The notes under the pieces are model-generated. The model saw nothing but the letters and a program-made list of their open reading frames with translations. It made no database searches and was not told the origin of the DNA. A stretch of 64,000 nucleotides of DNA from NCBI RefSeq assembly GCF_036898825.1, contig NZ_JARUND010000002.1:2356001-2420000 (forward strand), given 5' to 3'. The first letter of the stretch is position 1. Every line of letters starts with the position of its first letter. This stretch comes from Streptomyces sp. B21-083. Its GTDB lineage: Bacteria > Actinomycetota > Actinomycetes > Streptomycetales > Streptomycetaceae. The translations under genes and the position numbers were made by a program. Below are positions 43,860-53,231 of this stretch, one piece after another.

Positions 43860-45220
43860 CGGGGGGTGTTTCCTTCCACCAGCTTCAGAAGTGCGGCCAG
43901 GTCTTCGGGCCGCGTGTGGGGGTTGAGGAGGGTGACCTTGAGCCAGAGGTGGCCGTCTACGTGGGCGCGGCCGAGGACGGCGCGTCCGTCGTGGAGGAGT
44001 TGTCTGCGTACGGCGGCGACGGTGTCGTCGGATGCCCCGGCGGGCCGGAAGAGGACGGTGCTGATGGTGGGTGTGTCGTGGAGTTCGAAGCCGGGGTGGG
44101 TGTCGACGAGTCGGGCGAACTCGTGGGCGTGTGCGCAGACCTGGTCGACGAGGGCGCCGAGGCCTTCGCGGCCGAGGGTTTTGAGGGTGACGGCGATCTT
44201 GAGGATGTCGGGGCGCCGGGTGGTGCGCGGGGAGCGGCCTAGGAGGTCGGGGAGGCCTGCTTCGGTGTCGTCGTCGGCGTTGAGGTAGTCGGCGCGGTGG
44301 GCGAGCGCCGTCAGGTCGTGGGGGTTCTTGACGGTGAGGAGGCCTGCGGCGACGGGTTGCCAGCCGAGTTTGTGCAGGTCGAGGGTGACGGTGTCGGCGT
44401 GTTCGAGGCCGGTCAGTCTGGTGCGGTGGCGCCCGCTGAAGAGGAGTCCGCCGCCGTAGGCGGCGTCGATGTGGAGCCGGGCGCCGTGGGCGGCGCAGAG
44501 GGCGGCGATCTGGGGCAGTGGGTCGATGAGTCCGGCGTCGGTGGTGCCGGCGGTGGCGGCGACGAGGAGCGAGCCGCGGGGGCCTGACAGTTCGGTGAGG
44601 GCCTCGTCGAGGGCGGCCGGGTCGAGGGTGCCGGCGGGGGCGGGGACGGTGACGGGTTCGGGGAGTCCGAGGAGCCAGGCGGCGCGGGGCAGCGAGTGGT
44701 GGGCGTTGGCTCCGTGGAGGAGGCGGACGCCGGGGTGTGTCTCGCGGGCGAGGAGCAGGGCGAGTTGGTTGGACTCGGTGCCGCCGGTGGTGACGAGGGC
44801 GTCCGCGGCGCCGGTCTCGGCGGCGAGGGCGCGTGTGACGAGGGTTTCCAGCTCGGAGGCGGCCGGGGACTGGTCCCAGGAGTCGAGAGACGGATTGAGG
44901 GCACTGACTGCGAGGTCGGCGGCGGTGGCGACGGCGAGGGGCGGGCAGTGCAGATGGGCGGCGCAGTGGGGGTGGGCCGGGTCGGCGGCGCCTTCGGCGA
45001 GGGCGCGTACGAGGTCGTACAGGGCGTTGTCGTCGCCCTTGTCGGGCAGTACGTCCCCGGCGGCGTCGCGGACCCGCTGGGCGACGGCCGCCGGGCCGCC
45101 GGCCGGGAGGGGACCGCCGCGCGCGTGTCCGCCGTCCACGAGGGCGCTGAGGACCGTGTCGAGCAACGGCCGCAGGGCGTCGGGGCCTTCGGCGCCGGAG
45201 GCGAGGGGCGGCGTGCGCAT
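43856..45220 (-). CDS. PLP-dependent decarboxylase (DesA-like)
   Basis: 454 residues from ATG 45220 with GGGAGGACC upstream. It is a fold-type I group II decarboxylase: HLHCPPLAVATAADLAVSALNPS, VTTGGTESNQLALLLA, ANAHHSLPRAAWLLG, AATAGTTDAGLIDPL, LHIDAAYGGGLLFS, and the PLP-binding lysine in TLDLHKLGWQPVAAG. Family members decarboxylate L-lysine, 2,4-diaminobutyrate or aromatic amino acids. With the N-monooxygenase next to it, lysine to cadaverine is the best guess. No DmdR1-type iron box (TTAGGTTAGGCT) is visible in 45221-45456. Confidence 0.88.
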   Translation of the reverse strand: MRTPPLASGAEGPDALRPLLDTVLSALVDGGHARGGPLPAGGPAAVAQRVRDAAGDVLPDKGDDNALYDLVRALAEGAADPAHPHCAAHLHCPPLAVATAADLAVSALNPSLDSWDQSPAASELETLVTRALAAETGAADALVTTGGTESNQLALLLARETHPGVRLLHGANAHHSLPRAAWLLGLPEPVTVPAPAGTLDPAALDEALTELSGPRGSLLVAATAGTTDAGLIDPLPQIAALCAAHGARLHIDAAYGGGLLFSGRHRTRLTGLEHADTVTLDLHKLGWQPVAAGLLTVKNPHDLTALAHRADYLNADDDTEAGLPDLLGRSPRTTRRPDILKIAVTLKTLGREGLGALVDQVCAHAHEFARLVDTHPGFELHDTPTISTVLFRPAGASDDTVAAVRRQLLHDGRAVLGRAHVDGHLWLKVTLLNPHTRPEDLAALLKLVEGNTPR

Positions 45221-45340
45221 GGTGGTCCTCCCGGGGCGCGTGGCTGGGGAGTTCCAGCTTGGACGGGACGGGGGCGACGCGCCCGGGAAGACCAACGATC
45301 GGAACCCGAAAGGGGGTACGGGGCTTGCCGTGGGGAGGGT

Positions 45341-45372
45341 GTGTGGGGCAGGGGTGTCCCCGTGCCCCACAC
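45341..45372 (-). terminator. strong hairpin between pepN and the decarboxylase gene
   Basis: GTGTGGGGCA (45341-45350) pairs with TGCCCCACAC (45363-45372), enclosing GGGG-TGT-CCCC with a single bulged G. It lies 85 bp after the pepN stop and 120 bp before the decarboxylase ATG, so it probably ends the pepN message. Confidence 0.7.
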
Positions 45373-45456
45373 GTGCCCACGCGTGCCGCTGTGCTCCTAC
45401 GCGTTACCCGTACGCGTTTCCCTGTCCGTTACCCGTTCCGGGCGCTGTAGGGGGCG

Positions 45457-47964
45457 TTACGCCCGTTCCTGTGCCCCTTCCCGGACGCGCAGTGCGCGGC
45501 CCAGGTCGTCGAGCTGGTCGACGAGTTTGCGGCGCAGGCCCGGTATCGGCGCGGCGTCGCGCAGGCACTTCTCGCCGAGGCGGAGGGTGTCGGAGGTGAC
45601 GGAGTGGGCCGGGAAGGCCCAGCGGCCGGCGGCGTCGGCCATGGCGGGGCCCCGGCGGGCGGCGAGGGCGACCGCGTCGGTCCAGTACCGCTTGACGTAC
45701 TCCTCGGTGAGGTCGGTCTGTTCGGGCTGCCAGAAGCCCTGGGCGGTGGCGACGAAGAGGTAGTTGGAGAGCGCGTCCGAGGTGAACATCTGTTCCCAGG
45801 CCCGGAGTTTGGTCTCGGGGTCGGGCAGGGCGGCCCGGCAGCGGGCGGCGCCTTCCTGTCCGGAGGCGCTGGGGTCGCGGGCGAGTTCGGCGTCGATGTC
45901 GGCTTCGTCGGTGGCGCCGAGTACCGCGAGCCGGGCAAGGACGCGCCAGCGCAGTTCGGGGTCGAGTTCGGGACCGCCGGGGACGGTGCCGTCGGCGAGC
46001 CAGGCGGCGATGGTGTCGGGGTGGGCGGCGACGGCGATGAAGTGGCGTACGGCGATGAGGCGCAGGCCGGGGTGGTCACCGTCCTCGGTGCGGCGGATGA
46101 GGTCGCGGCACAGGGAGGCGAGGGCTGCGAGCGCGGCGGGGCGTTCCCGCGGGGGCAGGTAGCGGTCGGCGACGACGGTCGAGGCGAAGGTGAGGACGCC
46201 TTGGACGAGGGCCAGGTCGGTCTCGCGCGGCAGGTGGGCGCGGACGGTCTCCAGGTAGTCGGCGGGCGGGAGTTGGCCGTCGCGTACGGCGTCGCGCAGG
46301 GCGTTCCAGACGACCGCGCGGGTGAGCGGGTCGGGGAGGCCGGAGAGGGCGGTGCGGACGGTCTTGAAGGACTCGGGGTCGAAGCGGACCTTGGCGTACG
46401 TCAGGTCGCCGTCGTTGACTAGGAGGAGGGCGGGGCGCTTGCCGATGGGCTGCGGGGCGTCCTGGGGGACGTCGACGTCGAGACGCTCGCGCAGGGCGAG
46501 GGTGCCGTCGCCGGCGACGTCGTGGTCGTAGAGGCCCACGGCGACGCGGTGGGGGCGGCTGCCGTCGTGGCGGACGCTGAGGGTGCAGACGCCGGCGTCG
46601 CCGTTGGTGAGACGGGGGGTGAGGGTGTCGACGCCGGTGGTGCGCAGCCAGGCGTCGGCCCACGCGTGGACGTCGCGTTCGGTGGCGGCGGCGAGGGAGT
46701 CGATGAAGTCGGCGAGGGTGGCGTTGCCGAAGCGGTGGCGGGCGAAGTGGGTGTTGATGCCGGCGAGGAAGTCCTTCTCGCCGAGCCAGGCGACGAGTTG
46801 GCGCAGGGCGGAGGCGCCCTTGGCGTAGGAGATGCCGTCGAAGTTGACGAGGGCGGCGGCGGTGTCGTCGACGGACTCGGGGGCGACGGGGTGGGTGGAG
46901 GGGCGCTGGTCGGCGTCGTAGCCCCAGGCCTTGCGGGAGACACCGAAGTCGGTCCAGGTGTCCGTGTAGCGGGTGGCTTCGGTGAGGGTCTGGTAGCCCA
47001 TGTACTCGGCGAAGGACTCGTTGAGCCAGATGTCGTCCCACCATTGGAGGGTGACGAGGTCGCCGAACCACATGTGGGCCATCTCGTGGGCGATGACCAT
47101 GGCGCGGGTCTGGCGTTCGGTGTCGGTGACGGCGGAGCGGTAGACGAACTCGTCGCGGAAGGTGACGAGACCGGGGTTCTCCATGGCGCCGAAGTTGAAC
47201 TCGGGGACGAACGCCTGGTCGTAGGAGTCGAAGGGGTAGGGCTCCTCGAACTTCTCGTGGTAGCGGTCGTAGCACGCGCGCGTGATGCCGAGGAGTTCGT
47301 CGGCGTCGGCGTCGAGGTGGGGGGCGAGGGAGCGGCGGCAGTGCAGGCCGAAGGGGAGGCCGCGGTGTTCGCTGCGGACGGAGTGCCAGGGGCCGGCGGC
47401 GACGGCGACGAGGTAGGTGGAGATGCGGGGGGTGGGGGCGGCCTGCCAGAGGCCGTCGGCGGTTTCGGTGGTGACGCCGTTGGCGAGGACGGTCCAGCCC
47501 TCGGGGGCGCGCACGGTGAACTCGAAGACGGCCTTGAGGTCGGGCTGGTTGAAGTTGGCGAAGACGGCTGCCGCGTCCTCCAGGGACATCTGGGTGTAGA
47601 GATAGGTCTCGTCGTCGACGGGGTCGGTGAAGCGGTGCATGCCCTCGCCGGTGCGGGAGTAGCGCATCGCGGCGTCCACGCGCAGTTCGTGCTCGCCTTC
47701 GGCGAGGTCCTTCAGGGGCAGCCGGCCGTCGGCGAGGGCGCCGGTGTCCAGGGGGTGGCCGTCGAGGGTGGCGGAGCGCAGCTCGGCGGGCCTGACCTCG
47801 ACGAACGTGTCCGCGCCGCTGTGGCCCGCCGTCACCGCGAAGCGGATCACGGTACGGGAGTCGAAGGTGTCGTCCCCGGTGGTGAGGTCGAGTTCGACCG
47901 TGTACCGGTGGACGTCCAGGAGGGTGGCACGGGCTTGCGCTTCGTCGCGCGTCAGTACGGACAT
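45457..47964 (-). CDS. pepN: aminopeptidase N (M1 zinc metallopeptidase)
   Basis: 835 residues from ATG 47964; ATG 47973 is three codons longer. The M1 features are NFNQPDLKAVFEFTVRAP, the exopeptidase motif FNFGAMENPGLVTFRDE, the zinc site VIAHEMAHMWFGD with the third ligand Glu in WLNESFAEYMGY, and the transition-state Tyr in NFDGISYAKGASALRQL. The C-terminal ERAP1-like helical domain takes up the last 330 residues. It removes N-terminal amino acids from peptides in the cytoplasm. Streptomyces carry several such genes. Confidence 0.95.
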   Translation of the reverse strand: MSVLTRDEAQARATLLDVHRYTVELDLTTGDDTFDSRTVIRFAVTAGHSGADTFVEVRPAELRSATLDGHPLDTGALADGRLPLKDLAEGEHELRVDAAMRYSRTGEGMHRFTDPVDDETYLYTQMSLEDAAAVFANFNQPDLKAVFEFTVRAPEGWTVLANGVTTETADGLWQAAPTPRISTYLVAVAAGPWHSVRSEHRGLPFGLHCRRSLAPHLDADADELLGITRACYDRYHEKFEEPYPFDSYDQAFVPEFNFGAMENPGLVTFRDEFVYRSAVTDTERQTRAMVIAHEMAHMWFGDLVTLQWWDDIWLNESFAEYMGYQTLTEATRYTDTWTDFGVSRKAWGYDADQRPSTHPVAPESVDDTAAALVNFDGISYAKGASALRQLVAWLGEKDFLAGINTHFARHRFGNATLADFIDSLAAATERDVHAWADAWLRTTGVDTLTPRLTNGDAGVCTLSVRHDGSRPHRVAVGLYDHDVAGDGTLALRERLDVDVPQDAPQPIGKRPALLLVNDGDLTYAKVRFDPESFKTVRTALSGLPDPLTRAVVWNALRDAVRDGQLPPADYLETVRAHLPRETDLALVQGVLTFASTVVADRYLPPRERPAALAALASLCRDLIRRTEDGDHPGLRLIAVRHFIAVAAHPDTIAAWLADGTVPGGPELDPELRWRVLARLAVLGATDEADIDAELARDPSASGQEGAARCRAALPDPETKLRAWEQMFTSDALSNYLFVATAQGFWQPEQTDLTEEYVKRYWTDAVALAARRGPAMADAAGRWAFPAHSVTSDTLRLGEKCLRDAAPIPGLRRKLVDQLDDLGRALRVREGAQERA

Positions 47965-48361
47965 GGAGGACATGCTGCCCGATGCCGCTGGCAGGGCACA
48001 GGGGCGGATCGGTACACGGCCTTTGTCCCTGCGTGCGCCCCTGCCTCCGGTCCGGCCCGTGGGGCCGTTTACGCGGCCTGGGCACGGCATAGGTGCGGCG
48101 GCCTTCCTCCAGGCGCGGGAGGGCGGGGCGCAGGGTGTGACGCCCATCGCGGCCCGGCCGCGGGTTCCTGTTTCACAGGTCTCCGCCGACCGGTGAGGGC
48201 CGGCCTTACGTGGCCTCCGCAGGACTGACTTCCCGCCCGTCCGGCGGTAGGTCGGACGCCAGGTCCCCTCCCGTGTGGACAGCCGGCAGGCACCCGTGGC
48301 GCTGACGCGCCGTGCTCGTCAGCTGCCTACGGGTGCACGTGGAGTGCACACGCCCCGAGGG
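47965..48361. other. intergenic stretch between chorismate mutase and pepN
   Basis: About 400 bp with no coding frame that I can support. It must hold the pepN promoter. At 48331-48354 GTGCAC-GTGGA-GTGCAC with outer GGG/CCC could be the chorismate mutase terminator, but it is weak. Confidence 0.5.
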
Positions 48362-48706
48362 TCAGTTCACCGGTGGTTTCCCGCCGTTCAGGGCGTCGTC
48401 GGCGATGCGCTCATGGTGTCTGATCACCTCGGCGATGATGAAGTTGAGGAGTTTCTCGGCGAACGCGGGGTCGAGGTTGGCGCTTTCGGCCAGGCGGCGC
48501 AGCCGGGCGATCTGCTGGGCCTCGCGGTCCGGGTCGGCGGGCGGCAGTTGGTGCGCGGCTTTGAGGTGGCCGACCTGCTGGGTGCACTTGAAGCGCTCGG
48601 CGAGCATGTGGACGACGGCGGCGTCGATGTTGTCGATGCTCTCGCGCAGCCGGCCGAGTTCCGCGCGGATCGCGGGGTCGACTTCACGGTTGTTGCTGGT
48701 GGTCAT
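48362..48706 (-). CDS. chorismate mutase (AroQ type)
   Basis: 114 residues from ATG 48706. One AroQ helical domain: LGRLRESIDNIDAAVVHMLAERF, KCTQQVGHLKA, PPADPDREAQQIARLRRLAE and FAEKLLNFIIAEVIRHHE. The first-helix Arg, the second-helix Lys (HLKA) and the DREAQQ region give the active-site residues. It converts chorismate to prephenate for Phe and Tyr synthesis. No signal peptide and no fused prephenate dehydratase, so it is a single-domain cytoplasmic enzyme. The frame runs open upstream to 49057 by chance. Confidence 0.92.
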   Translation of the reverse strand: MTTSNNREVDPAIRAELGRLRESIDNIDAAVVHMLAERFKCTQQVGHLKAAHQLPPADPDREAQQIARLRRLAESANLDPAFAEKLLNFIIAEVIRHHERIADDALNGGKPPVN

Positions 48707-48792
48707 GGGCGTCCACATTACGTGGCGCGGTCGGGCGGCCTCGTGGGGCGTCGGGGTTTCGCGGGGTGGGTGAGGCAGGCGGGATCTCGGCG

Positions 48793-49683
48793 TCAACCGG
48801 TGTACGGGTGTTCGATCATCGGTGGGTCGGCGGGATCGGGCACCCGGTCGCTCCAGCCGCCGGGAACCGTGCGTCCCTGTTGGGCGCGGAAGTGGACGGG
48901 GGCCATGCCGACGCGGCGGGTGAAGAGGCGGGAGAAGTACGCGGGATCGTCGTAGCCGACGCGGCGGGCGACCGCGGCGACGGGCAGTTCGGTGGCGGCG
49001 AGGAGTTCCTTGGCGCGGCTCAGCCGGATGCCGAGGAGGTAGTCCTTGGGGCTGCATCCGGCGCCGCGTCGTACCGCGGTGCGCAGTTCCGCGGGGGTCA
49101 TGCCGTGCCGGGCGGCGTGTTCGGCGACTGTCAGGGGACGGCAGGCGTCGTGGGCGAGGGCCGCGAGGACCTGGTCGCCGTCGGGGGCGAGGTCGGCGCG
49201 GGTACGGCGCAGGGCGACGAGCAGTTCGTGGACGGCGGCGGCCGTCTCGACCTCCAGGATGGGGTTGTCGCGGCGTGCGGCGCGGGCCATGCGCCCGATC
49301 ACGGCCCGGGCGGGTCCGGCGTCGGTGAGGGGCACGAGGGGCCGCTCGGGCTCGATGTAGCCGAGTTCGGCGTACGTGGCGGTGGCGGGCCCGGTGAAGT
49401 CGACGAACGCCTCGTCCCAGCCGGTGTCGGGGTCGGGCCCGTAGTGGTGGGTCGTACCGGGGGTGAGCCAGATCAGGGCGGGCGCGGTGACGGGCCGGCG
49501 GTGTCCGTCGGTGCCCTGGAACCAGCCTCGGCCACTGCTCACGACGACGGCCACATGGTGGTCGAGGACGCGCGGGCCGACGGTGGGCAGGGCGCCGTGC
49601 TGGAGGCCGACGCCGAGGCAGACGAGGCCGAGCCGGTGGTGGGCGGGCGCGGGGCTGAAGAAGCGCATCCAGGTGCGGTACAT
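48793..49683 (-). CDS. AraC family transcriptional regulator
   Basis: 296 residues from ATG 49683 with GGGAGGAAC upstream. The N-terminal AraC-type cupin (about 15-150) has LDHHVAVVVSSGRGWFQ and ALIWLTPGTTHHYGPDPDTGWDEAFVDFTG, the sugar-binding barrel pattern. The C-terminal part has two helix-turn-helices: PLTVAEHAARHGMTPAELRTAV and LPVAAVARRVGYDDPAYFSRLF, followed by RRVGMAPVHFRAQ. It is divergent from a GH35 beta-galactosidase remnant, whose regulator it probably was. If the target enzyme is lost, it may be an orphan. Confidence 0.92.
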   Translation of the reverse strand: MYRTWMRFFSPAPAHHRLGLVCLGVGLQHGALPTVGPRVLDHHVAVVVSSGRGWFQGTDGHRRPVTAPALIWLTPGTTHHYGPDPDTGWDEAFVDFTGPATATYAELGYIEPERPLVPLTDAGPARAVIGRMARAARRDNPILEVETAAAVHELLVALRRTRADLAPDGDQVLAALAHDACRPLTVAEHAARHGMTPAELRTAVRRGAGCSPKDYLLGIRLSRAKELLAATELPVAAVARRVGYDDPAYFSRLFTRRVGMAPVHFRAQQGRTVPGGWSDRVPDPADPPMIEHPYTG

Positions 49684-49833
49684 CCGCGTTCCTCCCGCCT
49701 GTGCCGTGATCGTCCCTCCCGACCGACGTTCGAGAGCGGTCGAGAGGTGTCGAGGACCGTGGAGAGCCCGGTCCAACTGGCGCTGATCTTTGTCCATGGA
49801 CGCTGTCCGCCGCCAGAGGTGGGGGTGCGGAGC

Positions 49834-50220
49834 ATGAGCGAGTTCACCGGGGGGACACGGACTTTCCGCCGGCCGGCCGGCCGGTTCGGTCGCGATCTGG
49901 GGGTGGCGTACGTCGACGGCGTGCGGGCCGGGGTGCTCGGCGAGGGGTATGTGCGGCTCACCGAGCCGGTCGCGGGGCACGCGCGCGTGGGGCTGTGGGT
50001 GGAGTCCCTGGGGAGGGTCGGCTACGGGCCGCGCATCGGCGAGCCGGAGGACATCACCCGGGGGCGTGTGCCCGCGCTTCCCGCCGAGGACGCCCCGAGG
50101 CTGTACCGGGGGGCCGTGACAGTGCGCGAGGCCGGGGACTCCCGGCTCGAACTGCCGGTGTGGGCACGGGGGTTCGCATGGGTCAACGGGTTCGACCTGG
50201 GGCGCTACCGGGGTTCGGGT
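49834..50220 (+). pseudogene. internally deleted GH35 beta-galactosidase remnant
   Basis: The frame starts at ATG 49834 with MSEFTGGTRTFRR, like the first residues of Streptomyces GH35 enzymes, and after about 15 residues goes straight to what is normally the C-terminal beta-domain: GVAYVDGVRAGVLGEG, RVGLWVESLGRVGYGPRIGEP, LYRGAVTVREAGDSRLELP and ARGFAWVNGFDLGRY. The whole catalytic barrel of roughly 400 residues, with both catalytic Glu, is missing, and the end runs into a terminator hairpin without a family-like finish. About 130 codons remain. The fusion is in frame, so a short protein could still be made. Homology is from memory of the family. Confidence 0.65.
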
Positions 50221-50242
50221 GCTGGAGCTGGAGCTGGAGTGC

Positions 50243-50298
50243 GCACAGGTCAGGCCCTGCCCGGAGCTCCGTGGAGCCGGGCAGGGCCTGACCTGTGC
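50243..50298. terminator. 22-bp perfect hairpin, bidirectional terminator
   Basis: 50243-50264 is the exact inverted complement of 50277-50298, with a 12-base loop. It follows the GH35 remnant and lies 78 bp behind the stop of the convergent protease gene. Confidence 0.85.
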
Positions 50299-50376
50299 GT
50301 GCTGCTGCTGACGCCCCCGCACGCGCGCGTGCCCGCGTTGCCGGCGAGGCCGTGCGGCCCCGCCGGAGTCGGGGCC

Positions 50377-51327
<951 letters not shown>

Positions 51328-51351
51328 TCAGGGCGTCTTGGGGGTACGGAC

Positions 51352-52278
51352 GTGGCGAACGGCGGACCGGTCGAGCACGGCTACCCACACCTGGAGACGG
51401 TGCGGGCCGCGATCAACGCGCTCTACAAGAGGCTGTCGTACGACACCGTCCAGACCTTCGCGACCAGCGTGGCCCCGGTCGACGTGGCCTTCTGCGACAC
51501 CGACGACCTGCATCTGGGCGCACAGCGTGTGGCCCGTGAGATGGTGCGCCACTACCGGCTCCCTGACGCCCGCATGATCATCGGCTTCCGCGAGATGACC
51601 CACGCGGCGAACGTCGAACTGGCGGCGGGGCCCGAGTACTTCATCGAGCTGAACGACCGTTTCCGCACCCATCGCGGGGACATCGGCGCGGCCCTCGCGC
51701 ACGAGGTGATGCACGTCTATCTGCACCGCCTCGACCTGTCCTTCCCCGGGACCCGCGACAACGAGATCCTCACGGACACGGCGGCGGCGTATCTGGGCGC
51801 GGGCTGGCTCCTCCTCGACGCGTTCCGCGAGGACGCGACCTCCTCGCAGAAGCTCGGCTATCTCACGCCGGAGGAGTTCGGGTACGTCCTGGCCAAGCGT
51901 GCGCTGGTCTTCGACGAGGACCCGGCGATCTGGTTCACCAGCCCGCAGGCGTACACGGCGTACACGGCGGGCATGGAGCTGGCCCGCCGCGACACGCGCC
52001 AGCCCCCGCTCACGGCGGCGGGCTGGGCGGGCCGCCGCCGCTACGCCCGCGACCGTCGCCATGCCCAGGACCACCAAGCGCCGGACGCGTCGCGGCCGGC
52101 CGGTGTCCCGTACAGCTTCACCCCCGGTTCCCCCGGCTCCTCCCCCGGCGACCACGGTCCACTGCTGCGGGTCTCGTTCCCCTGCCCCACCTGCCACCAG
52201 CGCATCAGGGTGCCGGTACGGGGGCGGGTACGGGCACGGTGCGGGGTGTGCCGGACAGTGCTGGAGTGCGACACATGA
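51352..52278 (+). CDS. HExxH protein with C-terminal zinc ribbon
   Basis: 308 residues from GTG 51352 with GGGGG seven bases upstream; the frame is open from 51253. Residues about 20-210 look like a minimal zincin: LAHEVMHVYLHRL (HEVMH at 117-121) and, 20 residues on, DNEILTDTAAAYLGAGWLLL, where a further metal-binding Glu would be expected. A polar linker rich in Arg, Gly and Pro leads to a zinc ribbon at the C terminus (CPTC, then CGVC about 18 residues later). No signal peptide, so it acts in the cytoplasm. I do not know a named family; a protease or a protease-derived binding protein is possible. Confidence 0.7.
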   Translation: MANGGPVEHGYPHLETVRAAINALYKRLSYDTVQTFATSVAPVDVAFCDTDDLHLGAQRVAREMVRHYRLPDARMIIGFREMTHAANVELAAGPEYFIELNDRFRTHRGDIGAALAHEVMHVYLHRLDLSFPGTRDNEILTDTAAAYLGAGWLLLDAFREDATSSQKLGYLTPEEFGYVLAKRALVFDEDPAIWFTSPQAYTAYTAGMELARRDTRQPPLTAAGWAGRRRYARDRRHAQDHQAPDASRPAGVPYSFTPGSPGSSPGDHGPLLRVSFPCPTCHQRIRVPVRGRVRARCGVCRTVLECDT

Positions 52279-52353
52279 CGGCGGGGAAGCGTGGGGCATT
52301 TCACCCCGAAACCCTTTGCCTCACCGACCCTTCGGGAGCGAAGGTCGGAAGGT

Positions 52354-53091
52354 ATGAACGGGCAAGAACCTCCGAACGGCAGAGAGCGTGATCTCTTCAC
52401 CGCGGTGTACGAAGGTGACGAGGACGCGGTCGTACGGCTGCTGCGCCTCGGGGCGAGCCCGGAAGCGGTGGACGAGGACGGGCAGACCGCCCTGTACGTG
52501 GCCGCGGTGAGCGACGCGCCCGGCATCGTACGGCTGCTGCTGTCCGCCGGTGCCGCGCCCGACCGGCTGAGCACGGGCTCGGACCTCCCTCTGTGCGGGG
52601 CGGCCTGCGGCGGGCACACCGAGGTCGTTCGCGCGCTGCTGGCTTCGGGCGCCGTGCCCGACGCGGTGGAGGCGTTCGGTTTCACGGCCCTGCACTGGGC
52701 CCTGCGTCGCGGTCACGCGGCGGTGTCCGCAGCCCTGCTGGCGGCGGGCGCCGACCCGAACCGCCCCGGCCCGACCGGCGAGTTCCCACTGGTCACGGCC
52801 GCCCGCCGGGGCGCCCCCGCCTGCGTACGGTCCCTGCTGGCGCACGGCGCCGGATCCAGGGCTCAGGCGCTGACGGAGGCCCGCCGGTGGACGCGGCTGG
52901 ACGTGGCGTCAGAGCTCCGGGCGGGGCTGGAGCGTGCGCATGGCTTCGGCGGGGAGTACGTGACGCGGCGCTGGGCGGAGGGGGTGGCCGTGGAACTGGT
53001 GCGGGACGGAAACGTGGTGGCGGGCGCCGATCAGGGGACCGGGCACGCGGTGATCGTGACGGTGCTGGAAGAGGTACTGGGGGTGGGGTAG
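52354..53091 (+). CDS. ankyrin repeat protein
   Basis: 245 residues from ATG 52354 with GGAAGG upstream. About five ankyrin repeats: RDLFTAVYEGDEDAVVRLLRLGA, DGQTALYVAAVSDAPGIVRLLL, DLPLCGAACGGHTEVVRALL, GFTALHWALRRGHAAVSAALL and EFPLVTAARRGAPACVRSLL, each with the A-hairpin Asp/Gly and TALH-type start. The last 70 residues are a separate part (VTRRWAEGVAVELVRDGNVVAGADQ). Cytoplasmic; a protein-binding role is likely, the partner is unknown. It is 75 bp behind the HExxH gene, probably in one transcript. Confidence 0.85.
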   Translation: MNGQEPPNGRERDLFTAVYEGDEDAVVRLLRLGASPEAVDEDGQTALYVAAVSDAPGIVRLLLSAGAAPDRLSTGSDLPLCGAACGGHTEVVRALLASGAVPDAVEAFGFTALHWALRRGHAAVSAALLAAGADPNRPGPTGEFPLVTAARRGAPACVRSLLAHGAGSRAQALTEARRWTRLDVASELRAGLERAHGFGGEYVTRRWAEGVAVELVRDGNVVAGADQGTGHAVIVTVLEEVLGVG

Positions 53092-53100
53092 GAGGCCGGG

Positions 53101-53220
53101 ATTTCAGCCCGTCTGGGGGCCTCTCTGGCGGGGGGGTGAGGACAAGCCCCTACCGGGCCGGAGCAGGGGTCTGGGGGCGGCAGCCCCAGGGATGGGATGG
53201 GTAAGGGCGGCGGGGGCGAA
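53101..53220 (+). repeat. Streptomyces dispersed intergenic repeat, copy B
   Basis: ATTTCAGCCCGTCTGGGGG, then GTGAGGACAAGCCCC, GGGGTCTGGGGGCGGCAGCC and GGGTAAGGGCGGCGGGGG, in that order. Copy A lies at 29501-29595 in the other orientation. The block after CCCGTC is disturbed by about 15 bases of G/C/T-rich sequence. Confidence 0.6.
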
Positions 53221-53231
53221 AACCCCCGCCC

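Noticed and set aside
42387..45380. 997-codon open frame on the minus strand across the decarboxylase and N-monooxygenase genes
   Set aside because: The N-terminal 500 codons are an out-of-frame Arg/Pro/His-rich shadow of the decarboxylase; the real N-monooxygenase begins at ATG 43859 and overlaps the decarboxylase stop by ATGA.
45221..45456. Iron box (DmdR1/IdeR type) before the siderophore-type pair
   Set aside because: Looked for TTAGGTTAGGCTAACCTAA-like sequence on both strands; none seen, only a terminator hairpin and two CGTTACCCGT repeats.
46522..48228. 568-codon open frame on the plus strand opposite pepN
   Set aside because: Gly/Val/Glu-rich mirror of a GC-rich coding strand; no motif and no start signal, whereas pepN has all M1 motifs.
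48069..48293. 74-codon frame between chorismate mutase and pepN
   Set aside because: Arg/Pro/Gly-rich, no start signal, not like any protein I know.
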